From contig CAJTPM010000064.1 of assembly GCA_910578085.1 (NCBI GenBank), positions 1-12,627 of the forward strand: a stretch of DNA of 12,627 nucleotides. Reading direction: 5' to 3'. The stretch comes from an uncultured Lachnospiraceae bacterium (lineage in GTDB: Bacteria > Bacillota > Clostridia > Lachnospirales > Lachnospiraceae). Each line of letters starts with the position of its first letter. Positions within the stretch are counted from its first letter, which is position 1. Below the pieces are notes generated by a model. The model was not told the origin of the DNA. It saw nothing but the letters and a program-made list of their open reading frames with translations, and made no database searches. Made by a program: the position numbers and the translations under genes. Shown piece by piece: positions 1 to 6,587 of this stretch.

Positions 1-14
1 ATAACAAAAAGAAT

Positions 15-34
15 CCCGTAATTATGCGGGTTTT
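15..34 (+). terminator. Rho-independent terminator of an upstream gene
   Basis: CCCGTA (15-20) pairs with TGCGGG (25-30), with one G-T pair and a 4-nt loop. It is followed directly by TTTT. This is the usual layout of an intrinsic terminator reading left to right, so a plus-strand gene probably ends just outside the window. The T-run is short, which limits confidence. Confidence 0.55.
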
Positions 35-51
35 GGCGTTTCGCAAACGCC
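35..51. repeat. Perfect 7-bp inverted repeat
   Basis: GGCGTTT (35-41) and AAACGCC (45-51) are perfect complements separated by CGC. The hairpin sits directly after the terminator T-run and about 20 nt before the ribosome site of the next ORF. It could be a second termination hairpin or an operator for the small gene at 88. The sequence does not decide between these. Confidence 0.4.
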
Positions 52-87
52 TATATATTTGATAAATCTTTGAGGAGGATATATGCC

Positions 88-465
88 GTGTTACATAAAA
101 TAAAATGGGTATATTTTCCTATATGTGGAAACAAAGCAAACAGTAAAATTGCCAAAGAAATTCATGATTCCCGCATTCCGAAAGGACTGAACATGATAAA
201 ATCGACTGGTCCATTTGGACGAGCAACACCGGATGTGGAGCCACCAGAGTATGACTATATCTATCGTTTTAGACATAGGGTTAGCAATCTCTATTTAGAA
301 CTTTACCCTAATCGGGAGAAGAATGGGCGTATTAAGTTTTCAGATGAGGGAATTATCTGGAATTTGTATGTTACTCTTATGAGCGACTATCCACCAAAAT
401 TATCTGAAGATGATCCTATTCAAGAATTTGGCGCCAGAGACTGCCCTTTTATTATAGAGTGTTGA
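88..465 (+). CDS. Hypothetical protein, 125 aa, probably with a foreign 3' end
   Basis: I do not recognise this protein. The product is soluble-looking, without membrane segments, and rich in aromatic and charged residues (PPEYDYIYRFRHRV, YPNREKNGRIKFSDEG, SDYPPKLSEDD). The start is uncertain. A strong GAGGAGG ribosome site lies at 72-78. The ATG at 83 is out of frame and stops after six codons, whereas GTG at 88 is in frame with 9-nt spacing, so I chose GTG. A TTG at 70 in the same frame lies inside the ribosome site and is unlikely. The last few codons run out of frame into an ABC-transporter fragment that begins near 456, so the natural C-terminus may have been lost. Composition is more AT-rich than the kinase genes that follow. 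It could also be a dead gene. Confidence 0.4.
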   Translation: MLHKIKWVYFPICGNKANSKIAKEIHDSRIPKGLNMIKSTGPFGRATPDVEPPEYDYIYRFRHRVSNLYLELYPNREKNGRIKFSDEGIIWNLYVTLMSDYPPKLSEDDPIQEFGARDCPFIIEC

Positions 466-722
466 TTTTGAAAGAGGGAATGCTCATCAAACAGAATACT
501 CCGGAAAGACTGACGAGAGACTTATATGGAAAGGTGTGAGGGCTGACATTGTCTGCGGAGCAAAAACTCACCGATTTTGATTACTTTCAAATCAGTAATA
601 TACAAAGAATCGGTGATAAACTGCGTATTCGATTATTGGCAGAAAAGAAACCGGCGGAGAATGCTAAAAGGGTTGCTGCAGGTTTGGAAGATGTTTTTCT
701 ATATTATTTTGGATTGCCGTAA
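456..722 (+). pseudogene. C-terminal remnant of an ABC transporter ATP-binding protein
   Basis: One frame reads RVLILKEGMLIKQNTPERL, then a stretch ending YGKV, an in-frame TGA (537-539), and then about 60 residues ending in EDVFLYYFGLP and a TAA at 720-722. The segment RVLILKEG..TPE is the standard end of the nucleotide-binding domain in BcrA/NatA-type drug or antimicrobial-peptide ABC exporters, and the EDVFLYYF-like end is typical of that group. The stop probably replaces the Trp that usually follows YGKV, since TGG to TGA is one change. No Walker A, signature or Walker B motif lies upstream, so at least two thirds of the gene is missing. It is a dead fragment and the left breakpoint lies near 456. 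Identification is from family memory. Confidence 0.6.
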
Positions 723-759
723 GCGGAAGATAGAGGTAGATTTTGTGTTTCATAAAAAA

Positions 760-780
760 GTTTGTAAAAACTTTACAAAC
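760..780 (-). terminator. Perfect 9-bp dyad overlapping the kinase stop; weak terminator or operator
   Basis: GTTTGTAAA (760-768) and TTTACAAAC (772-780) are exact inverted repeats around AAC. Read on the minus strand, the dyad overlaps the kinase stop codon and is followed by TTTTTT, so it could terminate the regulator-kinase transcript. The stem is AT-rich and the loop only 3 nt, which is poor for a terminator. An operator is the alternative, because a plus-strand TTGACA lies at 785-790. However, I see no -10 box at the correct distance from that hexamer. Confidence 0.4.
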
Positions 781-2188
781 ACACTTGACAATCTTTCTCT
801 GAAGGAAGTGGAAGGTTTACGGTGATCAGGGCGCCCTTTTCAGGCGCATTCTCAAGCCGGAGCGTTCCACCTGCCTGCGTGACGATCTGTCTGGCGATAA
901 AAAGTCCCAGACCGAAATGCTCTTTGCTGCTGCGGCTTTCATCACCGCGGTAAAATTCGGTAGTGGCAAAAGCCAGGGCTTTTTTTGAGAAACCTTCTCC
1001 CTCATCCCGGATGCGGAGTACGAATGTATTGTCTGCAAGGCAGGCATCAACATAAATTGTGCCGTTTACGGGAGAATACTGTACGGCATTGTCGGTTAAG
1101 TTGGCAAGGATCCGTTTCACATTATCGCCTGGCAGAGGCAGAGAGGAAGGCAGATCTGCCATCCGGAGCAGGCAGGAGAGTCCTTTCTTTTTGCCCAGAC
1201 TTTCCACATCCTTTGCAGAAGCGGAGAGAAGTTTTTTGATGTCACAGACTGAGCCGGAGAAAGAATCCGGCCTAGAAAGCGTTAACATGTCTGTCACATA
1301 GCGTTTGATCTGTTCCGTATGTTCCAGGATAAATGCGGTATATTCTTTCTGTTCTTCTGTCTGGTCTGTCTCCGACAAAAGTTCCGCGTTACCGCTTACA
1401 ATGGCAAGTGGCGTTTTGATATCGTGGGCGAGAGCGGTAAGCTGTCTTTTTTTCTGCTGCTGCATGGCCCACTGTTCTTTGAGGGATTGCTGCAGATCCG
1501 TTTTCAGGCGTTCCAAAGAGTCCATGATCCGGTTGAACTCAGAAAGTTTTGTCCGCTCCACAGTGAAATCCAGATTCTCTGTCCGGATCTGGTCGGCGGC
1601 TGCCGCCAGCTTCTGCAGTTCTCTGTTCAGTCTGCGGGCATATCGCAGAGCAATAAAAAGAAAGTCCGCTATGAGCAGGATAAGAAGAGACAGAAACAGA
1701 AAAAGTTCTGCATTGGGTATCAGACGATTTAACAGAGGCGGGCGGAAAGAAGCCCTGAGCTGATAGGAGACCACAACATGCTGCGAATCCGTATCCATTC
1801 TGAGAAAGAAACCGGAAGCGTTTCGTCTGATCGTTATTTGATCCTCAGAGAAAGCGAGTTCTGTGGCATCCTGCAATGCATCTCCTGTCAGATTTGTCTG
1901 CAAAAGCCTGTTCTGCCTGTCAAAAAAAGCATATCCGGCCCCCTCAGGAATCTCCCCAGGGGTTATGGCCGTATGCCCGTCCAGCGTGGCCATCCAGTCA
2001 GAGATGGCGTGTTCCACGGCGTTAGCTGGAAGGATAAGGTGCAAAGCTGTGGCGGCACTCAGCAGACATACCCAAAGTCCTGTGACAAAGAGAAAGGAGA
2101 GGAGCGCATGAGCCAGAAATACGATAAAAAAGCGATTCAGACTGTATTTGTTCTTTTTTGTTTTCCATTTTTTTATATATTGTTCCAT
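773..2188 (-). CDS. Sensor histidine kinase (HAMP, HisKA, HATPase)
   Basis: This is a membrane sensor kinase that autophosphorylates a histidine and passes the phosphate to the response regulator encoded just upstream. Residue numbers count from the alternative ATG at 2206. Membrane segments lie near 25-58 and 167-188, with an extracytoplasmic domain of about 105 residues between them. A HAMP-like linker follows at about 190-245. The H-box is ALAHDIKTPLA with His261, the N-box is NLTDNAVQYSP (369-379), the G1 box DEGEGF (401-406) and the G2 box GLGLFIA (432-438). All catalytic motifs are present. I prefer the ATG at 2188 (MEQYIKKW) because GGGGGA lies about 10 nt before it. The ATG at 2206 would add six residues. 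Either start overlaps the regulator gene, which implies translational coupling. The ligand cannot be read from the sequence. Confidence 0.9.
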   Translation of the reverse strand: MEQYIKKWKTKKNKYSLNRFFIVFLAHALLSFLFVTGLWVCLLSAATALHLILPANAVEHAISDWMATLDGHTAITPGEIPEGAGYAFFDRQNRLLQTNLTGDALQDATELAFSEDQITIRRNASGFFLRMDTDSQHVVVSYQLRASFRPPLLNRLIPNAELFLFLSLLILLIADFLFIALRYARRLNRELQKLAAAADQIRTENLDFTVERTKLSEFNRIMDSLERLKTDLQQSLKEQWAMQQQKKRQLTALAHDIKTPLAIVSGNAELLSETDQTEEQKEYTAFILEHTEQIKRYVTDMLTLSRPDSFSGSVCDIKKLLSASAKDVESLGKKKGLSCLLRMADLPSSLPLPGDNVKRILANLTDNAVQYSPVNGTIYVDACLADNTFVLRIRDEGEGFSKKALAFATTEFYRGDESRSSKEHFGLGLFIARQIVTQAGGTLRLENAPEKGALITVNLPLPSEKDCQVCL

Positions 2189-2838
2189 CGGTATCCGATC
2201 CCCCATATCGTTTCAATTGGTGACAGGCCTGCGGCCGCCAGTTTTTTCCGGATGTTTTTTATGTGCTCTGTGATAGCGGAGATATCGCTCTCTTTATCAT
2301 AGCCGAAAACATTCTCATAGATCTGTTCTTTGGAGTAGATCTGACCGTGATTTCCGGCAAGCAGCAGACTGATTTCATATTCGCTTTTCGTAAAGGGGAG
2401 TTTCTGGTCTGCCGCCCAGACTTCTTTTTTTACCAGCAAAAAGCGGACGCTGCCGACGGAAAAGCCTTTCGTCTTTTCGCGCTGTTCCCGTCTTACATGA
2501 GCGTTTACCCGGGCGCGCAGTTCTACAATGGAGAAAGGTTTTCTGATATAGTCGTCGCCGCCCACAGAAAAACCAAACTGCACATCCTGTTCTAAACTTT
2601 TTGCGGTGAGAAAGAGGATGGGGCAGTCCGTGAAATCACGGATTTCCCGACAGAATGTGTAACCGTCTATAGCAGGCATCATGACATCCAACAGAATCAG
2701 ATCATAGAAGGAGAGGTCATTTTTAAGCCCTTCTGTGATCCGTGAGATGCAGGTCACGTCATGGCCGTCTTTCTGTAGTGTATTTTTGATCAGGACAAGC
2801 ATGGCATCATCGTCGTCGATTGCCAGAATATGCGCCAT
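2173..2838 (-). CDS. OmpR/PhoB-family response regulator
   Basis: This is a 221-aa DNA-binding regulator, phosphorylated by the adjacent kinase. The receiver domain has the acidic pocket DDDD (8-11), phosphoacceptor Asp51 in LILLDVMMP, Thr78 in LFLTAKS and Lys100 in YIRKPF. A C-terminal winged helix follows (about 125-221), with FTKSEYEISLLL and the family-typical end TIWGIGYRW. The start at 2838 is supported by AAAGGAG at 2846-2852 with 7-nt spacing. An in-frame codon further upstream lacks this support. The stop lies inside the kinase coding region. Proteins of this class bind direct repeats spaced about 11 bp. Such arrays occur at 4021-4053 and 8663-8706, although a link is inference only. 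Confidence 0.93.
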   Translation of the reverse strand: MAHILAIDDDDAMLVLIKNTLQKDGHDVTCISRITEGLKNDLSFYDLILLDVMMPAIDGYTFCREIRDFTDCPILFLTAKSLEQDVQFGFSVGGDDYIRKPFSIVELRARVNAHVRREQREKTKGFSVGSVRFLLVKKEVWAADQKLPFTKSEYEISLLLAGNHGQIYSKEQIYENVFGYDKESDISAITEHIKNIRKKLAAAGLSPIETIWGIGYRWNNI

Positions 2839-2916
2839 GAGAAAACTCCTTTCCGATGGAGACCGCGGGCAGAGAGTGAGGCAGCGGTACTTAAAGTTCA
2901 ACTTTTGATTGGTCTG

Positions 2917-2952
2917 AATATACCGATAATTGTTGCAAGGAGTAAATACTCC
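2917..2952 (-). promoter_or_regulatory. Candidate promoter with overlapping dyad for the regulator-kinase pair
   Basis: On the minus strand, TTTACT (2941-2946) and TATATT (2917-2922) are separated by 18 nt, a fair sigma-A-type promoter about 75 nt before the regulator start. The -35 box lies inside a dyad, GGAGTA-AA-TACTCC (2939-2952), as expected for an operator that blocks or recruits polymerase. A further dyad, AAAGTT-C-AACTTT, lies in the presumed leader (2893-2905). Confidence 0.4.
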
Positions 2953-2954
2953 GC

Positions 2955-2995
2955 AGCCTGCTGTAGGCTATTGGAATGCAGAGAACCGGATTCTC
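2955..2995 (-). repeat. Two short hairpins after the TraX-family gene
   Basis: AGCCT (2955-2959) pairs with AGGCT (2965-2969), and GAGAA (2981-2985) pairs with TTCTC (2991-2995). Both have 5-nt loops. They follow the stop of the TraX-like gene on the minus strand and could slow or process that transcript. Neither has a T-run, so I do not call a terminator. Confidence 0.3.
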
Positions 2996-3001
2996 AGCTG
3001 A

Positions 3002-3877
3002 TTACAACAGTTGGTACAACAGGCAGGAGAGCGCGTACAGCACATAAATATGGACCGGATAGAACCAGTAAAACAATCTTTTGGAGCCGCGCCCTTTTGT
3101 CCCATTGTAGCATAGCATTGGCATAACTGTAAAAACTTCCATCCATTCATAGGCTGCGGTGAAGAAGTCGGCAAGGGCAAGTTCAGGCGCCATCAGGCGC
3201 AGGCGCAAGATATCCCAGAGTACGCAGGTGATGACAAAGGCTGCCGCCTGTCTCATCCTGTTTTTTCGGAACAGATAAAGGATCACGCCGAAAAGCAGGG
3301 TGGCGGTACCGCCGTCCATAATAAAGCTGTGTACCGGCAGCACAGTAAAGGCGAGAAGGTTCAGAGAGAATCCGAAAACAGGTCCAGGGAAAGCTGCCAT
3401 CAGGACAGATACGACAAAGGGGAGCAGTGTCGGAATCAATATGGCAGCAAGCCCCCGTCCCCACTTTTTCTGGGCGCACCAGTCAAAACCCTGCAATACC
3501 ACAAGAAGAATAGAAAAAGAGGCAAGCATCTGGTTTTGCGGGAAGAAACCGTCCGGCCGTACAAGTACATAGCCTATGTTGTAAAAGGAAAACTGTATGG
3601 CACCCATCAGTACGGAGATCAGATAGATGCGCAGAAAATACTTTTTTCGGTCATGAGTGTGGGTGAAGCCTTCTATCACGCAAAACAGAAAGAGCGGTGC
3701 GGCCAGTCTGCCCAATTGAGAGAAAAGAAGCGGTATTTTCCCGGTGAAGCCGAAAAAGTAGTGGATATGATCTAAAACCATAAAAATCAGGGCAAGATAT
3801 TTGAGGGTAAAGCCGGAGATCCCTTTTCCTGTGGCTGTCTGCGTTGAGGGTGTCTGTAATAATAGTGTTTGTTGCAT
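3002..3877 (-). CDS. TraX family membrane protein
   Basis: This is a 291-aa polytopic membrane protein with about eight hydrophobic segments. It matches the TraX family by LKYLALIFMVLDHI (25-38), GRLAAPLFLFCVIEGF (56-71) and a C-terminal LFYWFYPVHIYVLY. TraX was named for F-pilin N-acetylation, but chromosomal Firmicute members are abundant, lie outside conjugation loci and have unknown substrates. An acyltransferase-like role at the membrane is the usual guess. The start is secure: AGGAGG (complement of 3886-3891) sits 8 nt before the ATG. The gene lies 163 nt upstream of the response regulator on the same strand, and a phased repeat array lies about 145 nt upstream of it. Full length for the family and no defects seen. 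Confidence 0.85.
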   Translation of the reverse strand: MQQTLLLQTPSTQTATGKGISGFTLKYLALIFMVLDHIHYFFGFTGKIPLLFSQLGRLAAPLFLFCVIEGFTHTHDRKKYFLRIYLISVLMGAIQFSFYNIGYVLVRPDGFFPQNQMLASFSILLVVLQGFDWCAQKKWGRGLAAILIPTLLPFVVSVLMAAFPGPVFGFSLNLLAFTVLPVHSFIMDGGTATLLFGVILYLFRKNRMRQAAAFVITCVLWDILRLRLMAPELALADFFTAAYEWMEVFTVMPMLCYNGTKGRGSKRLFYWFYPVHIYVLYALSCLLYQLL

Positions 3878-4210
3878 GTGTGTTTCCTCCTGATAAGTTA
3901 TATTTGCGGTGCCGGGTAAGCAGTTATTTCTGTCAGGCAGTGATATTCGTTAAGGAAGTATCGCTGCGCATTTGCCTGCCGGTACCGCCCGGGGCGTGTT
4001 CTGTCTCCTGAAAATAAGTCTATCAGGGAGATATCAGGAAAGTATAAGGAAGAAAATTTTTTCTTTCGCGCTGAAAAATGTGAGATGTTAAAAAAATTCG
4101 TGTATTACGATGAAAAATTTGCGAAAAAATATATTGAAAATAACATGAATATATGACAAACTATAAAAGAGGAATTTTTTGAGCAATACTTTTCGAAGGA
4201 GAAATAATAT
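3878..4210. other. Divergent intergenic region between the TraX-like and ATPase genes
   Basis: This 333-nt gene-free region serves two outward-facing genes. It holds the ribosome sites of both (AGGAGG complement at 3886-3891; AAGGAG at 4196-4201) and a triple 11-bp repeat at 4021-4053. The right part (4054-4210) is very AT-rich with many A and T runs. TATAAA occurs at 4162-4167, but no -35 box at good spacing is visible, so I do not assign the ATPase promoter. Confidence 0.5.
4021..4053. repeat. Three tandem 11-bp repeats, OmpR-type binding geometry
   Basis: TATCAGGGAGA (4021-4031), TATCAGGAAAG (4032-4042) and TATAAGGAAGA (4043-4053) follow one another with an exact 11-bp period. The first two share seven identical leading bases and the third differs at one of these. 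OmpR/PhoB-family regulators bind direct half-sites at this spacing on one face of the helix. The array lies in the divergent region upstream of both the TraX-like gene and the ATPase gene. Binding by the nearby regulator is inference. Confidence 0.5.
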
Positions 4211-5506
4211 ATGTATAGAAAAATCATACATTTTCTTGAGGAATGGAAAAGCAGTGAACACCGCAAACCTCTCATTCTGCAGGGGGCAAGGCAGGTGGGC
4301 AAAACTTATTCCATTCTGGAGTTTGGGCGCGGGAATTATGAGAATCTGGCATATTTTAATTTTGAGACCAATCCTAAACTGAACAAAACGTTTGAAGAGG
4401 ATATCAGCCCGGGTTATCTGATTCCCATTTTATCCCATATTGCCGGACAGACCATCATCAGAGAAAAAACGCTGATCGTGTTTGATGAGATACAGCTGTG
4501 TGAAAGGGCACTGACTTCCTTAAAGTATTTTTGTGAGGATGCGCCGGACTATCATATTATTGTGGCAGGCAGTCTGCTTGGGGTGGCAGCGAACCGGACA
4601 AGGTTTTCCTTCCCCGTTGGCAAGGTGGACATCAAAACGCTGTATCCAATGGATATGGAGGAGTTTTTGCTTGCAATGGGAGAGTGTGCTCTTGTAAAAG
4701 AGATCAGAAAGTGTTTCGGCACTGACACGCCGATGCCGCAGGCCCTTCATGATGCGGCGATGCAGCGTTACCGCCAGTATCTCGTAGTGGGGGGTATGCC
4801 GGAGTGTGTCGCAAAGTTTGCCGAGACGAAAGATTATATACTTGTCCGCCATACACAGGATACCATTCTTGCAAGTTATCTCAATGATATGAGCAAGTAT
4901 AACAATTTAAATGAGATAAAAAAGACAAGGCTCGCATATGACAATATTACGGTGCAGCTATCCAAAAAAAATACCCGTTTTCAGTATAAACTGATTAAAA
5001 AGGGCGGGAGAGCTGCGGAGTTTGAAAATGCGATAGAGTGGCTTTGTCTGTCCGGCATTGTTTCTCAGGTCTACAGAGCGGAACAGATCAGAAAGCCTCT
5101 TGAAAATTACCGTGATATTGATGCGTTTAAAATTTATGTATCGGATCTGGGGCTGTTATGTGCAAAGAAGGATCTGACAGCAAACGATATTCTCTATATG
5201 ACGGAGGAGCTCGAGGACTTTAAGGGAGGTATGACGGAGAATTATGTCAATGTACAGCTGACGATCAACGGATATCGTACTTATTACTGGCAGTCCGAAC
5301 GGGGAGCTGAAATTGATTTTGTGATTCAACGCGAGGGCAGACTGCTTCCTATTGAGGTAAAATCTGCCGACAATACGAAGGCGAAGAGTTTAAAAGTCTA
5401 TATGGATGCTTATAAGCCGGATTATGCGATCAAACTTTCTACAAAAAATTTTGGCTTTGCGGACAGAAAAAAGATCGTTCCGCTGTATGCGGCGTTTTGT
5501 ATTTAG
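4211..5506 (+). CDS. AAA ATPase with DUF4143-type C-terminus
   Basis: This 431-aa protein belongs to the AAA_14/DUF4143 family common in anaerobes. Walker A is GARQVGKT (25-32) and Walker B is LIVFDEIQ (88-95), with a sensor-like VAGS at about 118-121. The C-terminus carries a PD-(D/E)XK nuclease-like signature: Asp369 in GAEIDFVI and Glu382 and Lys384 in PIEVKS. Members are P-loop ATPases whose biological role is unsettled. Suggestions include nucleic-acid processing linked to mobile DNA, but none is established. AAGGAG at 4196-4201 lies 9 nt before the ATG. The gene appears monocistronic, since the next gene has its own promoter. Length and motifs look complete, so it is probably functional. 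Confidence 0.9.
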   Translation: MYRKIIHFLEEWKSSEHRKPLILQGARQVGKTYSILEFGRGNYENLAYFNFETNPKLNKTFEEDISPGYLIPILSHIAGQTIIREKTLIVFDEIQLCERALTSLKYFCEDAPDYHIIVAGSLLGVAANRTRFSFPVGKVDIKTLYPMDMEEFLLAMGECALVKEIRKCFGTDTPMPQALHDAAMQRYRQYLVVGGMPECVAKFAETKDYILVRHTQDTILASYLNDMSKYNNLNEIKKTRLAYDNITVQLSKKNTRFQYKLIKKGGRAAEFENAIEWLCLSGIVSQVYRAEQIRKPLENYRDIDAFKIYVSDLGLLCAKKDLTANDILYMTEELEDFKGGMTENYVNVQLTINGYRTYYWQSERGAEIDFVIQREGRLLPIEVKSADNTKAKSLKVYMDAYKPDYAIKLSTKNFGFADRKKIVPLYAAFCI

Positions 5507-5529
5507 AATAGGCACATTGCTGAAAATGA

Positions 5530-5558
5530 TTGTGAAACAGTGACAGTGTGAGTATAAT
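5530..5558 (+). promoter_or_regulatory. Sigma-A-type promoter for the HD-domain gene
   Basis: TTGTGA (5530-5535) and a perfect TATAAT (5553-5558) are separated by 17 nt. This is the best housekeeping promoter in the window. Transcription would start near 5565, leaving a leader of about 80 nt before the ATG at 5644. The leader shows no obvious riboswitch or terminator. Confidence 0.7.
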
Positions 5559-5643
5559 GAATGCAGGAAATAAGCGTTTTATTTTGCTTGTAGATGAGCG
5601 AGCTGTTGTCAGACTGACAGGCGAAAAGCCGGAGGAGGAACAA

Positions 5644-6105
5644 ATGGGCAGATTAAAGGAACTTCGAAAATATGTGGAGCAGGAATTAAATAAGATGGAA
5701 GATGCCGGCAAACGAAACAGCGCTGTCGCGCATCTTTATGGCGTCTCTCTTGCTGCGACAATGATCGCAAGGAAGCGGGGGCTTGATGCGGAACTCTCCT
5801 CGATGGCGGCAATGCTCCATGATCTGCATGCATATAAAACAGGATCCTATGATGACCATGCGCACAAAGGAGCGGAGCTTGCAGGGAGGATCCTCAGGGA
5901 GCTGAAGTTTGCGGATGAGGCCGAGACGGATATCATCTGCTCTGCGATATACCATCACGATGACAAGCTTGTAACGGACAGCCTGATGGATGAGGTTTTG
6001 AAGGATGCGGATGTCATTCATCACTGTATGAATGATTTGTCGAAACCGGTAAAAGAAAAAGAGCAGGCAAGATTTGATAAGCTGTGTGCGGAGTTTGGGA
6101 TGTGA
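5644..6105 (+). CDS. HD-domain metal-dependent phosphohydrolase-like protein
   Basis: This 153-aa soluble protein has the HD-superfamily pattern: His30 in AHLYG, the His59-Asp60 pair in MLHDLHAY, His104/His105 in AIYHHDDK and Asp121 in LKDADVIHH. These residues bind one or two metal ions in nucleotide or phosphoester hydrolases. The small single-domain form resembles YedJ/uncharacterised HDIG-like proteins, so the substrate cannot be named. The start at 5644 is chosen because GAGGAGG lies 5 nt upstream. A longer open frame from 5548 begins inside the TATAAT promoter and lacks a ribosome site. The gene is transcribed from its own promoter, 24 nt after the ATPase stop. All expected metal ligands are visible. 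Confidence 0.85.
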   Translation: MGRLKELRKYVEQELNKMEDAGKRNSAVAHLYGVSLAATMIARKRGLDAELSSMAAMLHDLHAYKTGSYDDHAHKGAELAGRILRELKFADEAETDIICSAIYHHDDKLVTDSLMDEVLKDADVIHHCMNDLSKPVKEKEQARFDKLCAEFGM

Positions 6106-6281
6106 GTCAGATTGCAGAGTTGATTTGTACAATGGAACTTTTGTCGGAAAAGGCAGATACGATGTTAACGGAAAATTGCACCTTTATGACATCATGGACA
6201 TAAAAAAGAAACGAGCAACCCTTTCGAATCGTAAGATTTTACCTGGCAAAAAAACCATCACCTGTTTTTTTAAATTTATCT
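6106..6281 (+). other. Gene-free stretch with an unrecognised peptide-like frame
   Basis: One plus-strand frame from about 6107 reads like real protein (VDLYNGTFVGKGRYDVNG, then KLHLYDIMDIKKK). It has no ribosome site and degenerates after about 6240. It may be the tail of a lost accessory gene, but I cannot name the family. AAAAAAC (6249-6255) and GTTTTTT (6264-6270) form a weak dyad with a T-run that might terminate the HD-gene transcript. Confidence 0.25.
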
Positions 6282-6542
6282 ATTGTAGGTTATGCACATC
6301 TTTTGATCCGCAGCCATATCCTTCATCAGATCGGTGAAGGGATCGCCGTAGCTCTGGAATGTTGCCGCAGAGAACGGCATGTCGTTTGCTGCCTGAGGCT
6401 AGCTGCCGAGGGTGTGGTCCATGTAGTAAACTTTGAATCTACTGTTCTCAATTTCTTACATAGAGAGGTTTTTGGTGAGCTGGTGCACGATGGCAGCCAC
6501 CATCTCCAGATGGGCCAGTTATTCGGTGCCGATGTCGGTATC
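6282..6542 (-). pseudogene. cotJC pseudogene fragment (Mn-catalase-like coat protein)
   Basis: On the minus strand one frame aligns without gaps to residues 59 to about 144 of the intact CotJC encoded at 7445-8062. It reads DTDIGTE*LAHLEMVAAIVH, then QLTKNLSM*EIENSRFKVYY, MDHTLGS*PQAANDMPF, and on to KDMAADQK. Stops replace Glu65 (6519-6521), Glu86 (6456-6458) and Trp105 (6399-6401) of the intact protein. Each is one base away from the original codon. Glu65 is also a predicted metal ligand. Some replacements (AANDMPFSAA for AAGGIPFNAC) suggest a diverged paralogue rather than a recent copy. The N-terminal 58 residues and the C-terminus are missing. No promoter or ribosome site serves it. Confidence 0.85.
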
Positions 6543-6587
6543 GAAATTGTGCATCTTAAAGTTACATAAAATGGCACATCACCGAAA

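Noticed and set aside
577..825. 82-codon plus-strand frame between the ABC remnant and the kinase
   Set aside because: It is a shifted reading of the ABC C-terminal fragment and runs into the antisense of the kinase end.
1305..2302. Long plus-strand open frames opposite the kinase gene (1305-1763 and 1778-2302)
   Set aside because: They lie antisense to a kinase with every conserved motif, have no ribosome sites, and read as Ser/Arg/Cys-rich shadow sequence.
2830..3126. 98-codon plus-strand frame across the regulator promoter region
   Set aside because: It overlaps the regulator start, the dyads and the TraX-like gene end, and shows no protein signature.
5548..5643. Longer start for the HD-domain protein
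   Set aside because: The extra 32 codons begin inside the TATAAT promoter and lack a ribosome site, while ATG 5644 has GAGGAGG.
6303..6577. Open frames on both strands over the cotJC remnant
   Set aside because: They are other-frame readings of the pseudogene. The frame that aligns to CotJC contains three stops.
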